Shown here: in pieces, positions 57,386 through 64,000 of the stretch | Numbering within the stretch: the stretch's first letter is position 1 | Layout of the letters: each line of letters opens with the position of its first letter | Assembly: GCA_010645155.1 (NCBI GenBank) | Contig: CM021316.1 | Location: 9,377,925-9,441,924, forward strand | Length of the DNA: 64,000 bases | From: Tigriopus japonicus | Taxonomy: Eukaryota > Arthropoda > Copepoda > Harpacticoida > Harpacticidae | Reading direction: 5' to 3' | Notes under the pieces: model-generated | The model's input: only the letters and a program-made list of their open reading frames with translations | What the model was told of the DNA's origin: nothing | Database searches by the model: none | Translations under genes and position numbers: made by a program

Positions 57386-59591
57386 TAGCTGCTATTTTTG
57401 TGCCAAACGACTGTAACCGCTTGTCCGATTCTCCGCTTCTCCGATTCTCTCTATCCACTTCTCCCTTTTCATATTTTCGTGCCACATTTTCGTAATCCGG
57501 AATAAGGACAATCAATCAAGAAAGTAGTTCCATTTCTTGAAACGAGGCATGATATTTATGAAAATTGTAAGAGCAAAGCTGCGTTTGACAGCAAAATCCT
57601 ACGAAATTCAGTTGAATGTCTACCCAATCTAGGAGTTTATTCGAGATAACCAACAAATAACAACGGCAAAATCAGAATTTAAATGGTCATTTTGACTTCA
57701 TAAGTGACAAGAAGGACGTGGACAATTCTTTGGATTAGGGACAGGAAGTTTAGACGAATAAAACTGTCAAAATAGACGAAAAAAGACGAATAAAAGTACC
57801 TGATTAGACGAATAAAGACGAATAAAATTGCCCGATTAGACGAAAAAAGACGAATAAAAGGCTACATTAGACGAAAAAAGACGAAAAAAACAAACTTACA
57901 CGACAAAAAAGACTAATGAATTGCCGGTCACGAGGATAAAAAGAGGATTAAAACTGCTGCCAATGAAGTAGACCTAATGTGTGGCCCAATAGAGGACATT
58001 AAACCAAGCTTGAAAAATTCACCAATAGATGGGAAGGTTGGGCCAGTAAAGAGAAAAGACTAGATACTCTAGAAAAGACTTGTGAGCTTAGTGCTTAGTA
58101 CTTGGCCACTCTTTCACGCCGTCTATTGGCAAATTTTTCAAGCTTGGTTTAAAATCCTCTATTGAGGGGAACAGCTACCCCCTTGTGCAAAACGGCAAAA
58201 TCTATAAAATTAACTAACGGAAAAGCCAAATGATCAAGAAATGGTCAATGGTCAACCGTCCTTATTTCAACATTTTCAATAGAGTAATATTTAGCAGCAG
58301 GTTTGCTGACACATTAGTTGTTTGCATAGTCAGATAGCCTTTCATTCCAATAGTGGTGACCTTTTCTTTCTGCGTCTGTCAGGAAACTCTACAAGTTAAA
58401 ATACAAGTGTGGATCATATTTTGCTCGTGCAATAACGCAACTGAAAATCAAACTATTACTTTGGCCCAAGTTTTGGAGTTGAACTTTTTTAAAAAGTGTC
58501 TATTTGCTTTAAAATTTGAGAAAAAAAAACCAAAAAATCAATTTTTTGACTAATTAGACGAAAAAAGTTGAGTGTAATTGCCGGATTAGACGAAAAAAGA
58601 CGAATAAAATCCAAATTAGACGAATAAATTTATCGCGACGAATAAGAGTAAAAAAGACGAATAAAGACGAAAAAAGACGAATAAGTTTATTCGTCTAAAG
58701 TTCCTGTCCCTACTTTGGATCCTATTGACGCCCCTAGATCACGGTCATAAAGGGTACGGTTGTTCAGGTTGTCGCAAAGGGTGCTTGACAGCATCGAGCT
58801 TTTAAGAAGAAGACTTTCATCAACATTACAGAAACCGTTGCATAAACGGTATCTAATCTCAATCCTTAAACATGTGAGTCAACTTCATCGGACAACTAAA
58901 GTGAGCAGGATAGGATTCCCGTGTCAAAAAATTTCAAGAGGGGCAAGAAATGATATTTTCTTTTAGAAAACTTCACATGCTCCATTTTTTGTGTTTTTGC
59001 GCTCTTGTCAAAATCAGTAAATAAAACTCTTTTCAATCATGTTACTTTGTTTTTGTGTTGTTAGCTAGTATGTTGGTCGGAAAATTGGTTGTTAATGATA
59101 ATTGTAGGATGGAATATCGTGGCTTTAAATTGGAGGTGTCAAAACTTGTTTTCGCATATCCCGAAAGGCAGGTGAAGTGTTCAGCGCTAGATCCCTTCTA
59201 CAAAATTCGTACGGAAAATTGCAGAATTCTTTTAACAAACCATTTTCAGTTAGCCAATCACAGCAATAGAGAAACAAGGCTCAACGAATCAGGTTCGATA
59301 AGAATAAGCATTTGCTTGTTCTTTTCGCAGGCGGATAAATGTACAAATTCTGGAACGCTCGCCGGCATTGGAGGGCACGAAAATAGCAAAGGGAAAACCG
59401 GATAGGGACAAGCAACAAAACAGAGAAACGAGAAAAAGCACAAAAATATCAGCTGATAAGAAGTCAAGCTGATAAACGGACCAATTCTCGACCGCTTCAC
59501 CGCATGGAAGGGCACGAAAATAGCAAAAGAAAAGCGGATAGAGACAAGCGCATAAAATGAGAAGCGGATAATGGCACGAAAATAGCTGCTA
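57386..59591. mobile_element. 2.2-kb element with TA target duplication and 17-bp inverted ends
   Basis: The left end after TA is GCTGCTATTTTTGTGCC. The right end before TA is the inverse of GCAGCTATTTTCGTGCC. Words like CCGCTTGTCCGATTC (57418) and GCGGATAGAGACAAGCG (59534) extend the inverted similarity. It interrupts the gypsy integrase precisely at a TA, and the host reading frame resumes in phase on the other side. It has no transposase and carries the hAT-like element 57736-58712. Tc1/mariner- or PIF-like non-autonomous status is inferred from the TA. Confidence 0.75.
57736..58712. mobile_element. 977-bp hAT-like element with AGACGAATAAA arrays
   Basis: Termini TAGGGACAGGAAGTTTAGAC and its inverse differ at one base. 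The target duplication is a perfect 8 bp, CTTTGGAT (57728-57735 and 58713-58720). Both subterminal regions (57752-57910 and 58553-58700) are arrays of AGACGAATAAAAGACGAAAA-type units in opposite orientation. The TAGGGAC start is shared with the 929-4270 and 28876-30125 elements. Non-coding. Confidence 0.92.
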
Positions 59592-60009
59592 ATATTCTCC
59601 CCTCAGATTCCACAAGATAGGATCTACCATTTTCTCTTATTTTGACGATTGTTCCAAATCAACCAAATTCACCAGTGATGTGATGAAGAATTCTAACTCT
59701 TGCACCAATTGGTAAACTGGGAAGTAATTTCGCATGCATATTGTATTTAGAGACTACTTTCTCCTGAGCCATTTCCCTTGCAAGTACCGCCGATTTTTTT
59801 TTAGGACTCAGCTTTAATTAGCTTTTGATTTGACATCCTCTTCCAATAGCCGATCATACAAGGAATTAATTGCGGGAAGCAGAGTTCTTTGAGATCTTCC
59901 AAATAACCACTGCGCTGGAGATAATCCATCACTTTGAGGAATGTTTCGCCATTCCAAAAGCGCCTTGGTGAATGCAGTCTCATCAAGTTTTCCCTTTCAC
60001 CAACATTTC
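59592..60009 (-). pseudogene. Gypsy integrase C-terminal part (fragment 3), with stops and a frameshift
   Basis: The minus strand contains LLEWRN followed by SDGLSPAQWLFGR, the typical post-core block of K02A2.6-like gypsy integrases (59814-59987). Then, in another frame, a block with LPIGARVRI and finally GRSYLV near the 59592 boundary, typical of the integrase C-terminal domain. At least one in-frame stop and one frame change make it non-functional. It is bounded on the left by the TA-flanked element and on the right by the 60020-62660 element. Confidence 0.8.
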
Positions 60010-60161
60010 TTTACTAAGGCACGGACATCTAGAATTTCCTGGACGGCGCACGGCAAATCAGGGGTGACCAAGATCAAGTGGAGAAGCACAAGAGGAGAGA
60101 ACGTGCTTTTGAAAGTAGAAAGTCTCAGTTTTTAAAGAATTGATGATTATCCATCAACTTG

Positions 60162-60241
60162 CAACGGTTTGGGATACACTTCTGGAATATTTGAATAACA
60201 AAATGCATTACTCAAGCAAAACACTAAACTTGTAATGCCTC
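60162..60241 (+). repeat. 80-bp direct repeat, copy 1
   Basis: Starts CAACGGTTTGGGATACACTT and ends TTGTAATGCCTC. The same sequence with few changes is at 60863-60942. A family 1 SINE lies between the copies. Confidence 0.85.
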
Positions 60242-60604
60242 TTCATGGTTTCAATGAACAGATAAAACACCCTTAGAACATTCTACTATCTTAACTCTTA
60301 CTCAGCCTAGAACACACCTTTTCAATGAATAAGGTTTATTTGCATCATTCGAACTTATACTGATCATTGAACTAACTCATAAACAAAAAATAAGAATAGA
60401 AAACACATGAAAATATTAAGACAAATTTGACTGTCATTGAAACTTACAAAAAAATAAGCTAAACTAGAAATAAACTGACAATAGATCGATAGAAATGAGA
60501 CAATATGAATCACAATCAATGGGAGCACGTTGGAAAATAGTCAAAAATTGGATATTTAGGCATCCTTGACCATAATTACATTGTACGTATATGATGAATT
60601 ATTT

Positions 60605-60798
60605 ACTTTTTTTTGTTTGTTTGTTGCGGATTTTCTACTACCGCTACAAGGAATGCGATTCCCTGTAAACAAGGATTTCTCCCGACAGCTTCAATTCGAT
60701 CCCCAACAGGATTCGAACCTACGCCGTCTGGTGAAGCACTTTATTTTACCCTCGGCTCTAAAAAGAACGCATTAGTACGCGCGACCACTCTGGCTTCC
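60605..60798 (-). repeat. tRNA-derived SINE, family 1 (copy 2)
   Basis: On the minus strand, the head GGAAGCCAGAGTGGTCGCGC, the B box GGTTCGAATCC (complement of 60709-60719), the same body as 7891-8069, and an A-rich tail (AACAAACAAACAAAAAAAA). It lies inside the 60020-62660 element. Confidence 0.82.
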
Positions 60799-60862
60799 TT
60801 ATACATTACAGTATTTATGCTAGCTCATACTATTCTTAAGTTTAAATAAAATGATTTTCAGA

Positions 60863-60942
60863 CAACGGTTTGGGATACACTTTTGGAATATTTGAATGAC
60901 AAAATGCATTTTTCAAGCAAAACACTAATTTTGTAATGCCTC
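60863..60942 (+). repeat. 80-bp direct repeat, copy 2
   Basis: Near-identical to 60162-60241 in the same orientation. The pair could be remnants of a duplicated block or the ends of a small unrecognised element. Confidence 0.85.
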
Positions 60943-62660
60943 CTTAGGTCTGAAATCTAGATTTTCAACTTGTTTGCATCAATATCAATTATAATTATAA
61001 GGTGCAAGTCTATCTTATGGCATATGGACCTTAACCCACACGCAAATTCACTACTTAAAACTGCTTGAACAACTCTTAACCATACTGAGATTGTCCTGAA
61101 ATCAATGACACAATCGTACAATAAAAGAAATTCGAAGATGAAACCATCAATTCTAGAACATGAATTTATGCCAAGGTGACAACCCTTCAAAATATCGATT
61201 TCTAATAAGCAATAAAGATTGCCATGTCTTAATTAAGTTCAGGATAAGGCGTGGATGAGCAAAATCTATGTAAGTTGTTCAAGCCGGGTAACAGATAAGC
61301 TAAAAAAAAACGCCGTTATGTTGTTCAAGTTGTTTCTTGAATGAGTGTGATGAAACTCCGCGTTTTAGTCCGGGGGAGAATTTCCGGCGGAAATATGGTT
61401 CCTAATCCATTTTGAAGATGAATTTGCGTGGCATTTTTAAGCAAGACGAACGACACCGAACGAGGGTAGCAAGAGCTGAGTGAAGGAAGACAACAGGGCG
61501 CGGAAATAGAATAGAGTAGAGCTACTCTGGACTTGCGCAAGCGATGAAGAGACTTCAGACGAACAGATTCCTTTGCACAGGCTACACTTTTATAATATTT
61601 ACACTTTAAGTAACTTTGTCATAATCCTCAAAAATAGTTTTAATCGTCTTACCTTCATTCAGTTAGCTTTCTGAGAGGCCGGCCTCGCACTTCTGATATT
61701 CATGAGAACATTGAGCACCTAGAAAGCTTTCTAAGACACTACAAGACTTTAAACAAAACACACTGATTAGGGAATGATGATGCATTGGAAAATAGACACT
61801 AAAACACTCTTTATAAATTATGAGCCACATGAACTTTGTTGCACGACTTAAAAGGACAGCACAACTGAGCTTGTTTTCCTTCTTCAGGGTGTCTCCCGCA
61901 AATCAGAAAAACTGCACACAAAATCAATCTTGTAGTGTTTTAAGACTATTGAAAGACACTTACGGTCTGAATGATTTTATTTGAAAGGTCTTCATTGATA
62001 TTAGTCGAAAAAGCAAGCAGATTTTTACTTGACAAGCCTCAATAGTGGTGTCTTGAAAGTTTGAAGAAAGGCTGGATTATGTGATCTTCTAATCAAAACT
62101 AAGAAAAAACCTTATGCCATTCTGGATCCTATTTTCAGACAAATTATTTGAACACTCACAAAAGGCTTTAAAGTTCATTACACTTTACATTGACAGGTTT
62201 TGTCCAATATGTTGCAAAATAAGTTCTTAACAATATTCTGACTGTTTTGGTCACCATTTTTGATTTTCATCTTCTCTCTTCAGGGATCCTGTGGCACGTT
62301 GTCTTCTTAAGATTAATTATATTTGAACCAACAAATTAGGACAGACCAGCTGACTTAAAGTGTGGCAAAACAATAAGTTAAGTCACCTTTGTATAACATT
62401 CAAACCAATTATTGCTCTTGGGGCCAATCAATGAGCATCTTAAAGCAACTTTGAACATTGCAACAGTTGCATCAAGCAACCCTTAATCTAGAAGAGGCCT
62501 CATCTTTGGCAGTTCGCCCAGCCAAATTAGCCAGAAGACCAAAGAGGCTGCTCTAAATTTCCGGCTGAATTGGCATTCGATCTTTGCCTTTCACTTGATT
62601 TGGATCACCTCCGGCCAGTTTTGCCGTGCCGTGAAAAGTCCACCTCTATTCTAGATGTCC

Positions 62661-62929
62661 TTGACTAAGGTCTTCATGGCCTTGACGGCAGCCTCTGCAT
62701 GACCGTTCGAATGAGGATAATGCGCGGAAGAAAGAATTGCCGTGATATTTAGAGATGAACAGAATTCTCGAAATTCAAGGCAGTCAAATTGTTGACCCCC
62801 ATCCGTCCTAATCTTGGTCGGAATACCGTAATCGCAAATGAATCCTTGAATGGCCCGAATGACATCACTGGACGATGGATACTTTTTGAAAGTGTGTACC
62901 ATGGGCCATCCACTGTATCTGTCTACATA
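62661..62929 (-). pseudogene. Gypsy integrase catalytic core (fragment 2)
   Basis: The minus strand begins at the mariner insertion with VDRYSGW (first catalytic Asp), then RTDGGQQF (second Asp) and HSNGHAEAAVKAMK (Glu), with 35 residues between the second Asp and the Glu (DD35E). This part of the core is intact. The N-terminal zinc domain and reverse transcriptase would lie beyond the mariner, outside the window. The 60020-62660 element cuts the protein a few residues after the Glu helix. Confidence 0.88.
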
Positions 62930-64000
62930 CAGAGTGGGACAGAAGTATCCGGACAAAACTTTGAACATAATTTACAGCATCAAGAGCTATTTTTAGCCAA
63001 TTGTGTATTTATAATATATGTATATATAACAAAAAAAAGTTTGGACAACAATTAAAAACATTTTTATTCAATATGGTCACCGTTGGCCTTAATGACGGCG
63101 TCCAAGCGGCCGACAAAGGCCGAGCAGGCTTTGGCGACCTCGGCCGTGGAGAAGGAGGCCATGTTCCGCTTCACCGACGACTTCAGAGACGCCAGGCTGT
63201 TGTAGGGCATCTTGTTGACCTTCCACCTCAGCTCGGACCACAACTAGAAATCGCATGGGTTGAGGTCAGGGCTGTTTGAAGGCCACTCGTCTTTCTTGAC
63301 CACTACGTCAAATTTGTTGTACAAAAAGTTCATGGAAACATTGGACACATGACACGGAGCAGAGTCCTGGATCCACATGAATTTGGTTCCTGGTGGGTAC
63401 GAGGTTGCCAGCCAGGGCATCACGACCTTCCTTAGAAGCTCCACGTACCCAGCAGCGTTGAGCCTGAATTTGGGAGGGAAGACATGGGCTGGCATCACCT
63501 TCCCGTCGCTGCTGATGAGGCCAAAGACCATAATCTTGGCAGGATTCTTTGTCTTCATGATGGGAGGCACAACGGTTCTGTTCTCGGCAAGCCATCGGTT
63601 GTTCTGGGGGTTGTACGCGCCATCCACCGTGAAGATTGACTCATCTGAGAAAAGTCTGACCGTCCTCGGATTGACTTTGCAGATTCTGCGCAACTTCTTG
63701 CCCCTCTCAAGCCTGGTGGCCTTCATCTTCTCGGTAAGAAGGTGGCGTCTGCCTCTGACGTAGGAGGTCAAGTTCAGGTCCTCCTTGACGGCCCTGGCCA
63801 CAGTCCTCTTGCTCACGGACTGCCTGGCTGCGTGGGCCGATATGGACACAGCTGCGTTGGCCTCGATGGACATCCTCAGGCCCGCCAAGAACCTGGGGGT
63901 CCGCTTTTTTGCCCTGTGTGGGCCGCAGGGGGCGTGGCCTGTCCCCCGGCCAGACTGCAGCCTCTTCACGACCTCGTAGACGGTGGCCCTGGGGTACTTG
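62930..64000 (-). mobile_element. DD37D mariner element (maT-like), right part outside the window
   Basis: The 3' terminus begins directly at a TA (62928-62929) with CAGAGTGGGACAGAAGTATC and codes on the minus strand for a mariner transposase. The insertion split the gypsy integrase just before its first catalytic Asp. The 5' terminus and start codon lie beyond base 64000. Confidence 0.88.
63064..64000 (-). pseudogene. DD37D mariner transposase with an in-frame stop, 5' end outside the window
   Basis: Cut-and-paste transposase of the Tc1/mariner superfamily. Helix-turn-helix material lies at the right edge (ATVYEVVKRLQ-like), followed by RKK-type basic linkers. First catalytic Asp in FSDESIFTVDG, second in WIQDSAPCH, third in NSPDLNPCDF, with 37 residues between second and third: DD37D, the maT-type signature, not DD34D/E. 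A TAG at 63244-63246 interrupts the frame two residues after the third Asp. The same frame then reads on for about 59 more residues of plausible transposase C-terminus (containing RWKVNKMPYNSL and AFVGRLDAVI) to a TAA at 63064. Either the stop is a single disabling mutation or the protein ends naturally there. The former is more likely, since the downstream reading keeps codon-like structure. Confidence 0.85.

Larger units (their letters stand above)
60020..62660. mobile_element. 2.6-kb element with long inverted ends and a 10-bp target duplication (MULE-like?)
   Basis: Flanking 10-mers TTTACTAAGG (60010-60019) and TTGACTAAGG (62661-62670) match at 9 of 10. Both ends begin with GGACATCTAGAAT (three extra bases at the left). 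Inverse similarity continues for about 65 bp, including CACGGCAAA and GATCAAGTG-like words (60050-60080 against 62590-62630). It interrupts the gypsy integrase just after the catalytic Glu region, and the frame resumes in phase beyond the duplication. A 9-11 bp duplication with long inverted ends is characteristic of Mutator-like elements. No transposase is seen inside. Confidence 0.7.

Overview
The window is nuclear DNA of an invertebrate, most likely an arthropod. Spliced GT-AG genes encode an innexin, a base-exchange phosphatidylserine synthase and bubblegum-type acyl-CoA synthetases. Introns range from about 60 nt to about 3.9 kb, and the DNA between genes is AT-rich and packed with DNA transposons. 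The protein style and the DD37D mariner would fit a crustacean such as a copepod, but that is a guess.

Seven protein genes can be modelled, and each model closes in frame from ATG to stop. They are ECH1 (5239-7461, +, 7 exons, 289 aa), an eight-exon bubblegum acyl-CoA synthetase (11869-23005, +, 669 aa), phosphatidylserine synthase (28271-33996, +, 7 exons, 469 aa), a single-exon bubblegum synthetase (34611-36578, -, 655 aa), a C2H2 / MULE-transposase-derived gene (42520-44205, +, 4 exons, 494 aa), the WD40 protein EIPR1 (46348-50657, +, 4 exons, 389 aa) and an innexin (55064-56917, +, about 482 aa with an inferred small intron). The first four are all lipid genes. ECH1 acts in beta-oxidation of unsaturated fatty acids, the two synthetases activate fatty acids, and PTDSS makes phosphatidylserine. 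EIPR1 (EARP / dense-core vesicle traffic) and the innexin (gap junction) are unrelated to them.

The rest is mainly transposons, many of them delimitable by terminal repeats and target-site duplications (TSDs). Region 0.9-4.3 kb is a hAT-like element with TAGGGACGGGCA ends, carrying a 2-kb insertion. Region 8.2-11.1 kb is a hAT-like element containing an internally deleted LTR retrotransposon and a 226-bp hAT MITE. Introns of the synthetase, PTDSS and EIPR1 genes hold further MITEs and large palindromes. Two tRNA-derived SINE families each have two copies, and a third tRNA-like repeat occurs once.

From 57.2 kb to the right edge lies the remains of one Ty3/gypsy element (minus strand). It is cut by a DD37D mariner, a 2.6-kb element with long inverted repeats and a 10-bp TSD, and a 2.2-kb TA-flanked element that itself contains a 977-bp hAT-like element with a perfect 8-bp TSD. 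The integrase reading can be followed piece by piece across these insertions.

I found no CRISPR array, no rRNA, no convincing functional tRNA gene and no operon-like organisation.
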